A stretch of DNA of 64,000 nt from Liquorilactobacillus hordei DSM 19519 (GCF_019443985.1 NZ_CP049303.1:1116001-1180000); one strand, 5' to 3'. Counted from the stretch's first letter, positions 11,332 to 23,096 are shown. Numbers and translations: made by a program. The notes: generated by a model from the letters alone, not told the origin.

Positions 11332-14300
11332 TTAAAGGATTTTTTTATCGGACCAATAATCAATTCTTGTACCTTCTCCAGTAGTAGCATTAGAAGAATA
11401 TCGCATTACGATTTGAATAGTATGGCCTTTTAGTTGTCTTAAAGTAGCTGAACTCAAAGGTATATCCTTAACAAATCCACTTTGGGCAGCATTATATACG
11501 TTAGCATATCCATTCTTAACAACATCTGGGCGACTATTTGGGAAATAGCTAGTCCTTGTAACTTCTTTACCCGTCGTATCATCAAAAACTATAAGATACG
11601 TGTATTTCAAAACCGTTGATGCATCGGCAGCGTGCCACCCAGCAACATGCAATACACCATTTGGAGTTGAGGAAAAGCTATCTAGATGACCGGAATTATT
11701 GTTAGCAGTATAGTGTTTATCGGACCAGTAATCGATATGATTTCCTTCTCCATTGGCTGCATCAGAGTAACGCATCACAATCTGGAGCTGATGACCATTG
11801 ACGAAGGTACTTCCCAAATCAATATCTTGAGAAAAACCACTCTGAGCAGCATTGAAGACATTGGCATACCCATTTTTAGCAACATCTGGACGGCTAATAG
11901 GATTGTATGCAACACGTTTTATTTCTTTGCCAGTTGTCGCATCAAAAACGATTAGGAAGGCATTTTTGAGTGCAGTACTTGCGTCAGCAGCGTGCCACCC
12001 AGCAACATGCAGAGTATTATTGGCACCTAACGAGAAACTATCAACATAAGCAGCATTGGCATTTGGAATAGCATAAGTTTTAGACAGGTAATCAATATGG
12101 TTCCCTCCACCATTTACTGCATCAGAATAACGCATCACAATCTGAAGCTGATGACCATTGACAAGAGTATTTCCCAAATCAATATTTTGAGAAAAACCAC
12201 TTTGAGCAGCATTGTAGATATTGGCATACCCATTTTTAGCAACATCTGGACGGCTAATAGGATTGTATGCAACACGTTTTATTTCTTTGCCAGTTGTTGC
12301 ATCAAAAACGATTAAAAAGGCATTTTTGAGTGCAGTACTTGCGTCAGCAGCATGCCACCCAGCAACATGTAATATATTATTGGAACTTAGAGAAAAGCTA
12401 TCAAGATTAGCAGCATTGGCATTTGCAATAGTGTAAAGATTAGACCAGTAATCGACATGATTTCCTTCACCATTTGCCGCAGCAGAGTAACGCATTACAA
12501 TTTGAATTTGATGACCATTAACTAAGTATTTGCTAAGGTTAATGTTTTGAGAAAAACCACTTTGACTTGCATTCAAAATATATCCGTAATTACTATTAGC
12601 AACGTCGGAACGAGTAGCAGGTGTATATGCGACTCTGGTAAGTTCTTTACCAGTGGTATTATCAAAGACAATCAAGAAAGCATTTTTGAGTGCAGTGCTT
12701 GCATCGGCGGCATGCCATCCAGTAACAGATAGTACATTATTAGTATTTAAATAAAGCTTATCAACGTTTCCAATATTGTCGGTATAATTATATTTTTGTG
12801 ACCAGATATCTGTAGTATTGCCATTTCCATTGGGATCATCTGAGTAACGTAATACGAATTGAATATTTTTACCACCAAATTTATATCCTGATGGAAGAGT
12901 AAAGGTTACAGCAAACCCACTTTTAGCAGAATTTGGGATGTACCAATAGGTGTCAGCAACATCGGTTCGTTGAAGGGGTGTATATTTTACACGCTCAATT
13001 TCCTTGCCAGTAGTTGAATCAAACATAATAATATAAGCATTCTGTTCTATAGTAGATTTTGGAGATATATGCCAACCAGATATAGATACTTTATTGCCAC
13101 TTACAGAAATATTATCAATATTAGCTAAATTGTCATTTAAATTAGATGTGTTAGTTAATAAACCATTATAGTCATGAGAAATGTCCAAAGTATGCCCATC
13201 GATATATGCTGTAGATGAAAATTGCCATCCACCATATCCTTCGTTTTTCCATTCGTTTTCGTAATATCCGCCATTGCTTGGTGTATAAGGATATTGAGCA
13301 ATCCAAGTTCGTGCTTTGCCAACTGTTGCAACTACTTGATCGCGATATGCATATGAGATATAAGTGTAAACACCATGATTATTGAATCCTGCAGCTGTAA
13401 GAGAGTTCCAAAAAGCATACAAAGCAGGTTGTATGGAGTCACTGAGAGTAGTTTTATCTTCCATATCTGCAAAAATAAGCACATTCTTATCTAGTCCCAG
13501 ATTTTGCATTGTTTGAGCAACATGTTGTCCTTGAGCAGAACCGCTAGATGAATCTGAAAAAGTAGCATAATGATATACAGCCACATTCAATCCAGCTTGT
13601 TCTGCTAGTGAAATTTGACTTGCAGCATAATGATTCTTATAAGTTGTTCCTTCAGTAATCTTGACAATTACACTCTTAATACCCAATGATTTTAGTTGAA
13701 GAAAATCGGTTAAAGTTATCCACTTCTGATATGAGGAGATATCTATTGCATCTGCATGAGTATAATTACTATCACCAATTGAGATGTTATCTGGAACTCT
13801 TACAGATAAGAGAGATGTTACCGCTGCAGAGAACGCGACTGGGGTTGTAGTAGTTGTGTCTAGAGTTGTACTTGCTTCAGTAGTTGTACTAATTGAAGCA
13901 TCTGTTGAAGAAGATGAACTATTCATAGTTGTATTATCTGAAGTTGTGCTTACATTGTTAGTGCTACTAGTACTTGCAATATCTGAACTGTCTGTACTTG
14001 TTGAAACTGAAGATGAACTACTTATGACGGTATCTTGCTCGGCCTTTGAATCAGCATTGGAAGTAATGCTAGAATCTGTACTTTGTGTTTCGGCTACAGC
14101 ATTTGCAGAACTGCTAGAAGGAGAATCACTATTAATAGAAGAAGTTTTTTCAGTTGAATTAACAGAAGTGGTTTCACTATTAGCTAGGATGCTACTATTT
14201 GAACTAGAACTTTGAGATGTAGCTGATGCAGTACTTGATGAACTACTAGAACTTTGTGAGATGGATACAGCACTGGTAGTTTCGTCTGCTTGTGCAATGT

Positions 14301-14424
14301 ATGTTGAGAGGCTGATACCAGTTCCTAAGGATAACATTGTCAATCCAGAGACTAATGTCAGCTGCCGTTTTAGATTACTTTTCTTATATTGTTTTATTAA
14401 CTTTTTCTTTCTATTCCCCTGCAA
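11332..14424 (-). CDS. Secreted GH25 muramidase with Ser-rich region and five C-terminal repeats
   Basis: Large exported cell-wall hydrolase, 1030 residues. Residues 1-47 are a long basic signal peptide (KKKLIKQYKK, hydrophobic core, AQA-D cleavage site) like the lactobacillus KxYKxGKxW type. Residues about 48-215 are Ser/Thr-rich. Residues about 225-425 are a GH25 lysozyme domain starting ADAIDISSYQ, with the acidic pair in FADMED. Five repeats of about 115-120 residues follow, each with a GWH core and FxxxTGKE; the last four are nearly identical and spaced exactly 360 bases. No LPXTG is present, so the repeats may bind the wall; this is inferred. The start is TTG 14424 with AAGGAG nine bases upstream. 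Likely roles are autolysis or cell separation. Confidence 0.88.
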   Translation of the reverse strand: MQGNRKKKLIKQYKKSNLKRQLTLVSGLTMLSLGTGISLSTYIAQADETTSAVSISQSSSSSSSTASATSQSSSSNSSILANSETTSVNSTEKTSSINSDSPSSSSANAVAETQSTDSSITSNADSKAEQDTVISSSSSVSTSTDSSDIASTSSTNNVSTTSDNTTMNSSSSSTDASISTTTEASTTLDTTTTTPVAFSAAVTSLLSVRVPDNISIGDSNYTHADAIDISSYQKWITLTDFLQLKSLGIKSVIVKITEGTTYKNHYAASQISLAEQAGLNVAVYHYATFSDSSSGSAQGQHVAQTMQNLGLDKNVLIFADMEDKTTLSDSIQPALYAFWNSLTAAGFNNHGVYTYISYAYRDQVVATVGKARTWIAQYPYTPSNGGYYENEWKNEGYGGWQFSSTAYIDGHTLDISHDYNGLLTNTSNLNDNLANIDNISVSGNKVSISGWHISPKSTIEQNAYIIMFDSTTGKEIERVKYTPLQRTDVADTYWYIPNSAKSGFAVTFTLPSGYKFGGKNIQFVLRYSDDPNGNGNTTDIWSQKYNYTDNIGNVDKLYLNTNNVLSVTGWHAADASTALKNAFLIVFDNTTGKELTRVAYTPATRSDVANSNYGYILNASQSGFSQNINLSKYLVNGHQIQIVMRYSAAANGEGNHVDYWSNLYTIANANAANLDSFSLSSNNILHVAGWHAADASTALKNAFLIVFDATTGKEIKRVAYNPISRPDVAKNGYANIYNAAQSGFSQNIDLGNTLVNGHQLQIVMRYSDAVNGGGNHIDYLSKTYAIPNANAAYVDSFSLGANNTLHVAGWHAADASTALKNAFLIVFDATTGKEIKRVAYNPISRPDVAKNGYANVFNAAQSGFSQDIDLGSTFVNGHQLQIVMRYSDAANGEGNHIDYWSDKHYTANNNSGHLDSFSSTPNGVLHVAGWHAADASTVLKYTYLIVFDDTTGKEVTRTSYFPNSRPDVVKNGYANVYNAAQSGFVKDIPLSSATLRQLKGHTIQIVMRYSSNATTGEGTRIDYWSDKKIL
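11340..12760 (-). repeat. 360-bp tandem repeats inside the muramidase gene
   Basis: The motif TGCCACCCAGCAACATG or a close variant recurs with its CCACCC ends at 11640, 12000, 12360 and 12720, exactly 360 bases apart. The inner units share very long, nearly identical stretches, including GCAACATCTGGACGGCTAAT in two units. A fifth, more divergent unit lies towards 13080. High identity favours unit gain or loss by recombination. Confidence 0.9.
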
Positions 14425-14581
14425 TTTAACATACTCCTTATAAGTTTAAATAATTTATTAATTACCTTAATTATTATTCTATATTATCAGTCAAAGACAA
14501 TAGGAATAACAAATGACCACTTGATATACAGCCTCGATAATAAAAAAATAATAGTACTTAGGTTTGTTTTTAGAACTTTAA

Positions 14582-14610
14582 TTGAGATTTATACCTATAT
14601 CGGCTATAAT
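14582..14610 (+). promoter_or_regulatory. Promoter for the flippase-glycosyltransferase genes
   Basis: TTGAGA at 14582-14587, a 17-base spacer and TATAAT at 14605-14610, about 95 bases before the flippase start. This is a good vegetative sigma-factor promoter. Confidence 0.7.
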
Positions 14611-14703
14611 GGGCTGAGTTTAAGTCTGATACAAATATGATGTGAGTAATAGTATTTCCTATATCACATAAAGTATATGAAAATGAAATAAAGGGAGTAA
14701 ATC

Positions 14704-16125
14704 ATGAATGTTATTCGAAATTATTTATATAATGCGGGATACCAACTATTATTAGTAATACTACCGTTGGTCTCGATTACATATGTTAGTCGCGTTTTGA
14801 CTAATACAGGTGTGGGATTAAATGCGTATACAAATTCGATTATTACTTATTTTGTATTATTTGGAAGTTTGGGAATTAATTTGTATGGTAATCGTCAAAT
14901 AGCTTATTTGCGAGAGAATCAGCTTGAGATGTCAAAAGCTTTTTGGGAACTAGTAATTTTAAGAATTTTGGCAGTTCTAATAGCGTTTGTTGCATTTTTT
15001 GTGTATTTGCCATTCAGTAAAAATCCAATGTTAATGTTTTTTCAGTCGCTTAATTTACTTGCTGTTATATTCGATATTTCTTGGTTTTACATGGGAATAG
15101 AGGATTTTAAAAAAACAGTAACGCGAAATACATTGGTAAAAATATTATCGTTGGCAGCAATTTTCATTTTCGTTAAAAATAAAAATGATTTAGGTTTATA
15201 TGTTATAATTCTTGGCATGGGAACTTTTCTTGGTAATTTGACATTTTGGCCGTTTATTAAGGATTTAATTGTTAAGATACCATATAAACAGCTTCATCCT
15301 TTTCGTCATTTAAGACCGTCGATTGCTTTGTTTATCCCGCAAGTGGCAATCAGTGTATATGCTGTTTTAAACAAAACAATGTTAGGCAAAATGACTGGAA
15401 CTGTTAATTCAGGATATTATAATAATGCAGATACACTGATTAAGACGGTTTTGGCTGTGGCTACGGCAACTGGGACAGTTATGTTGCCCCATGTTGCCAA
15501 TGCATTTGCAAATGGAGAAAAGAAAAGAATAAATCAGATGTTATATGACTCCTTTGATTTCATTTCATTTTTAACAGTTGCTATGATGTTTGGGATTGCT
15601 GGTCTCTCACTTAACTTAGGAACACTTGTTTTTGGATCTGGTTTTGAGCCAGTTGGAATGGCTGTTTTGTTGGAGTCACCTGTAATTATATTAATTGGTT
15701 GGAGTAATGCGATTGGAACTCAATTTCTTTTACCTACAAATAGGACAAGAGAATATACAGCCTCTGTAATTATAGGTGCCATCGTCAATATTGTATTGAA
15801 TTTTCCATTAATTTATTTTTGGGGACTTGTAGGTGCGATGTTAGCAACTGTCATTTCTGAGGTTTGTGTAACAGGTTATCAGTTGTGGACAATCAGGAAA
15901 ACGGTGAGCTACCGAAAATTATTTCAAAATTTTTGGAAATATTTAGTAGCGGGACTGGTAATGTTTATTCCAATCTTTAAGATTAATAACACGGTTAACT
16001 CAACTATTGTTTCAATTCTCTTAGAAGTTGTTCTTGGGATAGTAGTCTATTTCGTAATGATTTTATTATTAAGGCCGACAATTGTGAATAAAGCTAGGAA
16101 TATTTTGAACAAACGAAAAAAATAG
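14704..16125 (+). CDS. Polysaccharide flippase (Wzx/RfbX-like, MATE/MOP superfamily)
   Basis: Polytopic membrane protein of 473 residues with about 12-14 helices, of the oligosaccharide flippase family. The N terminus NYLYNAGYQLLLVILPL is typical of Gram-positive capsule and wall-polysaccharide flippases. It would move undecaprenyl-linked repeat units across the membrane. The ATG follows GGGAG at 14693-14697 and a clear promoter at 14582. The next two genes are glycosyltransferases with small gaps, so the three probably form one unit. No polymerase (Wzy) is nearby, so it may serve a larger pathway encoded elsewhere. Confidence 0.87.
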   Translation: MNVIRNYLYNAGYQLLLVILPLVSITYVSRVLTNTGVGLNAYTNSIITYFVLFGSLGINLYGNRQIAYLRENQLEMSKAFWELVILRILAVLIAFVAFFVYLPFSKNPMLMFFQSLNLLAVIFDISWFYMGIEDFKKTVTRNTLVKILSLAAIFIFVKNKNDLGLYVIILGMGTFLGNLTFWPFIKDLIVKIPYKQLHPFRHLRPSIALFIPQVAISVYAVLNKTMLGKMTGTVNSGYYNNADTLIKTVLAVATATGTVMLPHVANAFANGEKKRINQMLYDSFDFISFLTVAMMFGIAGLSLNLGTLVFGSGFEPVGMAVLLESPVIILIGWSNAIGTQFLLPTNRTREYTASVIIGAIVNIVLNFPLIYFWGLVGAMLATVISEVCVTGYQLWTIRKTVSYRKLFQNFWKYLVAGLVMFIPIFKINNTVNSTIVSILLEVVLGIVVYFVMILLLRPTIVNKARNILNKRKK

Positions 16126-16158
16126 ATATAGATTGTTTTTTTACAAAGGAGATTTTTA

Positions 16159-17154
16159 ATGACTAATTACATTGTTACATCAAATGATCCCGGAAAGATG
16201 GGAGGTAGTAAGGCTAAAGAGGATATTGTTAAATTTCTAAAGGAGGAAGGATATGCTTCTTTTTGGGTAAATCCCTACCAACCAAATAAATTGGCCAAGT
16301 TTTGGTATACCTATTCTCATTTGATGAATTTTTTAAAAAAATCTGAAATCGATAACCTTATTATGCAATACCCAATCCCTTCACGATACATGGTTGATAA
16401 GTTCGTTAATAAATTGAAAGAAACAAAGAAAACAAATTTCATTATCTGGATTCACGATATTCAAGGCTTGCAAAGCAGTGATAATGACTCTGCAACTTGG
16501 GAAATCGAACTATTTAATAATGCAGATATACTGGTTGTTCATAATGAAAAAATGAAACAATGGCTTTTACAAAATGGCGTCAATACGAGGATGATTGTTC
16601 TAGAAATCTTCGATTACGATAATCTGCAAACCGTACAAAAAAAACACGAATATGAAAAGACTGTGTGTTTTGCAGGAAATTTATTCAAATCAGTTTTTTT
16701 GACTGAACTTAATACCAAAAATAAAGTCTATGTATTTGGACCAAATATGCCTGAAAAACACTCGGCAAATACAATTTACTCAGGGCAGTATTCTCCAGAA
16801 GAATTGTCACAACACCTAACTCAAAATTTTGGTCTTATCTGGGATGGCCCCTCATTAACTACGTGCGAAGGCACATTTGGACATTATTTATTATTCAACA
16901 ACCCACATAAAACATCATTATATATTAGTTCAGGAGTACCAATTATTATATGGGAGAAGGCAGCTTTGGCCGATTTTGTACTCCAAAATAATATTGGAAT
17001 TGTAATTGATGATTTAAGTCGGTTGGATCAGGTCTTAGATAGTGTTTCAGCCGAATCATATAATCTTATGAAGAAGAATATTGATAAAATGGCAGAGAAG
17101 TTAAGAACAGGATATTATACAAAAGAAGTAATAAAAAAAATAGATATGCAGTAG
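16159..17154 (+). CDS. Putative galactofuranosyl/glucosyltransferase (Gtf3/WbbI-like)
   Basis: Cytoplasmic glycosyltransferase of 331 residues. The opening VTSNDPGKMGGSKAKEDI, the central IIWIHDIQGL and the C-terminal LYISSGVPIIIWEKAALADF with NNIGIVIDD resemble the GT-B fold beta-1,6-galactofuranosyltransferase and Gtf3 group. That assignment is from memory of the family and is moderately sure. The ATG is preceded by AAAGGAG. The stop is followed after nine bases by the next glycosyltransferase start. It probably adds one sugar to the lipid-linked unit exported by the flippase. Confidence 0.72.
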   Translation: MTNYIVTSNDPGKMGGSKAKEDIVKFLKEEGYASFWVNPYQPNKLAKFWYTYSHLMNFLKKSEIDNLIMQYPIPSRYMVDKFVNKLKETKKTNFIIWIHDIQGLQSSDNDSATWEIELFNNADILVVHNEKMKQWLLQNGVNTRMIVLEIFDYDNLQTVQKKHEYEKTVCFAGNLFKSVFLTELNTKNKVYVFGPNMPEKHSANTIYSGQYSPEELSQHLTQNFGLIWDGPSLTTCEGTFGHYLLFNNPHKTSLYISSGVPIIIWEKAALADFVLQNNIGIVIDDLSRLDQVLDSVSAESYNLMKKNIDKMAEKLRTGYYTKEVIKKIDMQ

Positions 17155-17163
17155 GTGATAATA

Positions 17164-18144
17164 ATGGTAGTTTCGGTTGTTGTGGCAACCTATAATGGGA
17201 AACAATTTATAAAAAAACAGCTTGATTCAATTCGTAATCAAAGTAGACAACCTGACGAAGTTATTATAAAGGATGATGGGTCAACAGATGGAACGTTTGA
17301 ATTAGTTGAAGAATACATCAGAAAAAATCTACTTAATAATTGGATTGTTGAGAAAAATAGGCAAAATCTAGGTTATAAGAAGAATTTTTTTGAGTTATTG
17401 AAAGCAGCACATGGGGATATTATTTTTTTGTCTGACCAAGATGATGAATGGGCTCCAAAAAAAATTGAAAAAATGGCTGAAGTGATGGAGAAAAATACAG
17501 AGGTTAAAACTCTAAACTGTGGCATAAGTTTAATTGATGGACAATCAAAAAAAGTAAAACTTGACCTGCGAAAAAATTTCTATAATGCAAATTTTTTATA
17601 TTCGAAGAATCCACTAAAAGATCTCAATTATTTTGAATTTTACTCAATTGTTGAGAGAAATATCTCACCTGGATGTGCAATGGCGATTACTTCAGAAGTT
17701 AAGGACGAATTTATTAAGATATATGACTTTGGATTACCTCATGATTGGTTCTTGAACTTGATAGCTTCTTTGACAAACGGATGTGTCTTTTTGAATGAAG
17801 AATTATTAAATTATAGGCTACATGGTGAAAATACACTTGGTATTTCAGATGATTGGAGTGCTACAAGTAAAATAGATTCGTTTGAGAAAGATAGAAAAGA
17901 TAAAATTGTCGAATACCAACAACTTATCCAAGCATTCACGATTTTTGAAGGTCGTTTTCCAAAAAATAAAAAAATTACTCTGAAAATTAAAAACTATTTA
18001 GAACTTCACTTAGCATTTTACAAAAAAGCGCAAATAAGAACACTCCTTAAATTATATACTTGTTCACAATATCTTGAAACGTCTACATTTAGAGGCAAGG
18101 TTTGGGATTGGTTGGTTGCGTTAAAATTAAATAAATTTTTATGA
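17164..18144 (+). CDS. Family 2 glycosyltransferase (rhamnosyltransferase-like)
   Basis: GT-A enzyme of 326 residues. The N terminus VVVATYNG, DDGSTDGT near residue 38 and the DxD-type SDQDDEW near residue 87 are diagnostic. The later SPGCAMAI and HDWF segments are common in rhamnosyl- and related transferases. ATG 17164 is used (AGGTG at 17153-17157); a GTG at 17155 lies in the ribosome site. Proximity to the rml genes makes rhamnose a plausible donor, but this is only inference. Confidence 0.82.
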   Translation: MVVSVVVATYNGKQFIKKQLDSIRNQSRQPDEVIIKDDGSTDGTFELVEEYIRKNLLNNWIVEKNRQNLGYKKNFFELLKAAHGDIIFLSDQDDEWAPKKIEKMAEVMEKNTEVKTLNCGISLIDGQSKKVKLDLRKNFYNANFLYSKNPLKDLNYFEFYSIVERNISPGCAMAITSEVKDEFIKIYDFGLPHDWFLNLIASLTNGCVFLNEELLNYRLHGENTLGISDDWSATSKIDSFEKDRKDKIVEYQQLIQAFTIFEGRFPKNKKITLKIKNYLELHLAFYKKAQIRTLLKLYTCSQYLETSTFRGKVWDWLVALKLNKFL

Positions 18145-18254
18145 TTTATTTTCTTATGAGACTATTTATTGTAATTGCAATAAAGATTAATTTTAATTTA
18201 TGTTACAATCTATAATGGAAATTAAAAAATGAATTTATTTTTTGGAGGACAAAC

Positions 18255-19124
18255 ATGAAGGGAATAATTTTAGCTGGTGGTTCAGGTACACGCTTGTATC
18301 CATTGACACGCGCGACATCAAAACAATTGATGCCGATCTATGATAAGCCAATGATTTATTATCCAATGTCAACGTTGATGCTGGCGGGAATCAAGGATAT
18401 CTTGATTATCTCAACCCCACAAGATGAGTCGAGATTCGAAGAATTATTTGGAGATGGGTATGAACTTGGGTTACATATTGAATACAAAGTCCAACCTAAA
18501 CCTGAAGGGTTAGCGCAAGCTTTCATTTTGGGGGCAGATTTTATTGGTGATGACAGTGTTTGTCTTGTCTTAGGAGATAATATCTATTATGGTGGAGGAC
18601 TTTCTAAGATGTTACAACATGCCGCAGAAAAAGAGCATGGAGCGACTGTCTTTGGGTATCATGTGAATGACCCTGAAAGATTTGGCGTAGTTGATTTTGA
18701 TAAAGACATGAATGCTTTGTCAATTGAGGAAAAACCGGAACATCCTAAGTCACATTATGCGGTTACCGGATTGTATTTCTATGACAATGATGTGGTTGAG
18801 ATTGCGAAGAATATAAAACCTTCTCCTCGTGGCGAATTAGAGATTACCGATATCAATAAGGAATATCTTTCACGTGGGACATTATCAGTTGAATTGATGG
18901 GTCGTGGTTTCGCATGGTTGGATACTGGGACACATGAGTCATTACTTGAAGCGTCCTCGTTCATCGCAACAATTGAACGGCGCCAAAATCAAAAGGTTGC
19001 GTGTTTAGAAGAGATTGCATATCGGATGGGTTATATTAATAAAGAACAACTAGCGATATTAGCGCAACCATTGAAGAAGAATCAATACGGTCAATATTTA
19101 TTAAGATTAGCGAGTGAGGGTTAA
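18255..19124 (+). CDS. rmlA: Glucose-1-phosphate thymidylyltransferase
   Basis: Makes dTDP-glucose from glucose-1-phosphate and dTTP, the first step of dTDP-L-rhamnose synthesis; 289 residues, full length. The nucleotide-binding signature [11 protein letters not shown] is at residues 8-18 and EEKPEHPKS near residue 160. It is preceded by TTTGGAGGA. It starts the rmlA-C-B-D operon; genes are two to 25 bases apart. Its codon choice looks more optimised than in the flanking glycosyltransferases, which suits a high-flux housekeeping pathway. Confidence 0.95.
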   Translation: MKGIILAGGSGTRLYPLTRATSKQLMPIYDKPMIYYPMSTLMLAGIKDILIISTPQDESRFEELFGDGYELGLHIEYKVQPKPEGLAQAFILGADFIGDDSVCLVLGDNIYYGGGLSKMLQHAAEKEHGATVFGYHVNDPERFGVVDFDKDMNALSIEEKPEHPKSHYAVTGLYFYDNDVVEIAKNIKPSPRGELEITDINKEYLSRGTLSVELMGRGFAWLDTGTHESLLEASSFIATIERRQNQKVACLEEIAYRMGYINKEQLAILAQPLKKNQYGQYLLRLASEG

Positions 19125-19126
19125 AA

Positions 19127-20748
<1,622 letters not shown>

Positions 20749-20772
20749 CAAGTTGATAGAGAAGGTGACAAA

Positions 20773-21612
20773 GTGATACTAGTTACAGGTGGAAGTGGAC
20801 AACTTGGTTCAGAACTACGGAATATACTTGATGAGAAAAAAATTGAGTATATTGCTCCGAGTTCAAAAGAGTTGAATATTACTGACGAGAAAAGTGTCCT
20901 ACAATATGTTCAAAAACTCAAGCCCTCAGTAATTTATCATTGTGCAGCCTATACAGCTGTAGATGCTGCAGAAGACGAAGGTAAAAAATTAAATTACCTA
21001 GTTAATGATGAAGGAACTACAAATATGGCAAAGGCGGCTGCAAGGATTGATGCAGTTATTGTCTACATTAGTACAGATTATGTTTTTGATGGTAATCTAA
21101 CTGATGGTGAGTATGCAGTTGATGCAGAAACTAACCCATTGAACGAGTACGGTAAAGCTAAGCTTGCTGGGGAGAAAGCGATTCAGACTTTTGCAAGCAA
21201 GTATTATATTATCAGAACTTCATGGGTGTTTGGCAAATATGGCAAAAATTTTGTTTTTACGATGCAACGTCTAGCAGAGCAATATCCTAAGATAACGGTT
21301 GTTGCTGATCAGTTTGGGAGACCTACTTGGACAAGAACACTTGCGGAGTTTATGACGTATGTTGTTGAAAATCACGCTGATTATGGTGTTTATCATCTTT
21401 CAAATGATAGTACTTGTACATGGTATGAATTTGCAAGTGAAATCTTAAAAAATGAGAATACTGAAGTGGAACCAATAACGAGCGAACAATTTCCTCAAAA
21501 AGCAACAAGACCAACACATTCGATTATGGATTTGAGTAAGGCGAAGTCGATAGGATTTGAAATTCCAACATGGCAAAAAGCGCTAAGTGAAATGCTGAAA
21601 AGTTTTAACTAG
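20773..21612 (+). CDS. rmlD: dTDP-4-dehydrorhamnose reductase
   Basis: Final step to dTDP-L-rhamnose; 279 residues. Nucleotide motif GGSGQLGSEL at the start, STDYVFDG near residue 104 and the catalytic YGKAKLAGE. The start is GTG 20773 with AGAAGGTG upstream. Its codon use is less biased than that of rmlA/C/B. The terminator at 21656 ends the operon. Confidence 0.95.
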   Translation: MILVTGGSGQLGSELRNILDEKKIEYIAPSSKELNITDEKSVLQYVQKLKPSVIYHCAAYTAVDAAEDEGKKLNYLVNDEGTTNMAKAAARIDAVIVYISTDYVFDGNLTDGEYAVDAETNPLNEYGKAKLAGEKAIQTFASKYYIIRTSWVFGKYGKNFVFTMQRLAEQYPKITVVADQFGRPTWTRTLAEFMTYVVENHADYGVYHLSNDSTCTWYEFASEILKNENTEVEPITSEQFPQKATRPTHSIMDLSKAKSIGFEIPTWQKALSEMLKSFN

Positions 21613-21655
21613 ATAAATGCGTTAAGCTAGTGAGTGTACTCATAAGGAATAAATG

Positions 21656-21694
21656 AAAGACTGAGTCAAATTGATTTTTGATGCAGTCTTTTTT
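21656..21694 (+). terminator. Terminator of the rml operon
   Basis: AAAGACTG...CAGTCTTTTTT hairpin with an inner partial GTCAAA/TTTGAT pairing, ending in six T. Confidence 0.75.
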
Positions 21695-21799
21695 CTTGAG
21701 TGACTATAAATATGCGATTCAAGAGAGTTGATAAGCTATTTATAGTAAATATTGCAAAAACAAGGTTAAATAAATATTATTTTTAAGTAGGTGAATATT

Positions 21800-21853
21800 T
21801 TGCATGATTGGTTAGCGAAAAAGAAGTACATCACATATGTATTAGCACTCTAA
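21800..21853 (+). pseudogene. 17-codon reading frame, possible 5' relic of a membrane-protein gene
   Basis: TTG start with AGTAGGTGA upstream encodes HDWLAKKKYITYVLAL after the initiator, then TAA. A basic stretch followed by the beginning of a hydrophobic helix looks like the N terminus of an integral membrane protein whose remainder is missing. It could also be a chance frame. The rest of the 21695-21908 gap shows only A+T-rich sequence and a small palindrome near 21871-21891. Confidence 0.25.
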
Positions 21854-21908
21854 TGAATGTAAAAAAAAGAAGATTTTAGAAGTCTTCTAAATCATTGGAG
21901 TGTAAAAA

Positions 21909-23096
21909 ATGAAAATTAAATATCATAAAAATATCAAATATAGTTATTATTACAGTTTTTTCTCTTTTTTTGGAGTAACAGGGCTTTGGGTAATTTATCT
22001 GCAACAAGCAGGCTTAACATTATTTGAAGTGGGACTATGTGAAAGTATTTTTCACATCGGAAGTTTTTTGTTCGAAGTACCAAGTGGGCTATTAGCTGAT
22101 CGTTTTTCTTACAAAACGGTCCTAATTGCAGGTAGGCTTATGTCAATTCTATCAGCTGTGATAATGTTGCTTGCACAGTCGTTTTGGCTTTTTGCATTTA
22201 GTTTTATATTGAGTGCATTTTCATATAACCTGCAATCAGGAACAATTGATGCAATGATGTATGATTCGCTAATTGAGAGCAAGCAAACATCGAACTTCCC
22301 AAAGATTATCAGTAAAACAGAGATTATTTTTGAAGTTGCAGATACAATAGGGGTTGTTATTGCAGGGTTCTTTGTACATTGGCATTTTGAACTAACATAT
22401 GTAATTGCTATTTTGGTTGGTTTTTTTGCGCTTATTTCGGTTTTATTTTTGAAAGAACCATTAAAAAATACACAGGTTCAAACCGATACAGTTAAAGAAG
22501 CAGAATTGACAATTAGTGAATTGATAAAGTCTTCTTGGTGTATTTTGAGAAAAGAGAAATTCTTGCGTAACTTGATGATATATCAGGCAATGATTGATTT
22601 GATTTGCACAAGTTATTATTATTACTACCAATCTGTTATGAAGAATAACGACTTTTCTGGAGTAATGATTTCTGGAATTATGGTCATTTCTTCGGTTATA
22701 GCTGTGCTTGCCATTAGTGTAACGCCAAGGATTACAAACCATTTTAGTCAACTTAGTATTCTACGTTTTCTAATAGTACCAATTCTTGGATTGATTCCAT
22801 TAATCTTTTTTAGAAATGGAATAATTATGTTTTTATTATTCATGGTCCTCAAAGCCTTAAGTGCTGTCGTTGGTCCATTGTTTAGTAACTACTATAATGA
22901 ATTAATTGAGTCAAAGCAACGAGCAACGTTATTAAGTGTTGCAAGTGTAATTTTTTCGGCATTTATGATTGTGCTATTTCCGGTAATTGGTTGGGCGATT
23001 GATTGGTTTGGATTTTCAATTACTTTTGGGATTATTGGAATTGGACTGTGTGTTATAGGTATAATAAACAGCATTTTCAAAAGTAACATTAATTGA
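21909..23096 (+). CDS. MFS transporter, substrate unknown
   Basis: Membrane protein of 395 residues with about 12 hydrophobic helices. The N-terminal half has the MFS loop motif FEVPSGLLADRFSYK between helices 2 and 3. It resembles the drug-efflux-like subgroup common in lactobacilli, but no substrate can be read from sequence. It sits alone between the rml operon and the GtrB-like gene. A near-palindrome (GATTTTAGAAG/CTTCTAAATC) lies at 21871-21891 just before its ribosome site and could be an operator. Confidence 0.82.
   Translation: MKIKYHKNIKYSYYYSFFSFFGVTGLWVIYLQQAGLTLFEVGLCESIFHIGSFLFEVPSGLLADRFSYKTVLIAGRLMSILSAVIMLLAQSFWLFAFSFILSAFSYNLQSGTIDAMMYDSLIESKQTSNFPKIISKTEIIFEVADTIGVVIAGFFVHWHFELTYVIAILVGFFALISVLFLKEPLKNTQVQTDTVKEAELTISELIKSSWCILRKEKFLRNLMIYQAMIDLICTSYYYYYQSVMKNNDFSGVMISGIMVISSVIAVLAISVTPRITNHFSQLSILRFLIVPILGLIPLIFFRNGIIMFLLFMVLKALSAVVGPLFSNYYNELIESKQRATLLSVASVIFSAFMIVLFPVIGWAIDWFGFSITFGIIGIGLCVIGIINSIFKSNIN

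Noticed and set aside
11340-12760. CRISPR-like or satellite array
   Set aside because: The 360-base period is in frame and encodes protein repeats; there are no short repeats with unique spacers.
13784-14215. 143-residue plus-strand open frame opposite the muramidase
   Set aside because: It is the antisense of the Ser-rich region; its Val/Leu/Glu-rich composition follows from the repeated Ser codons.
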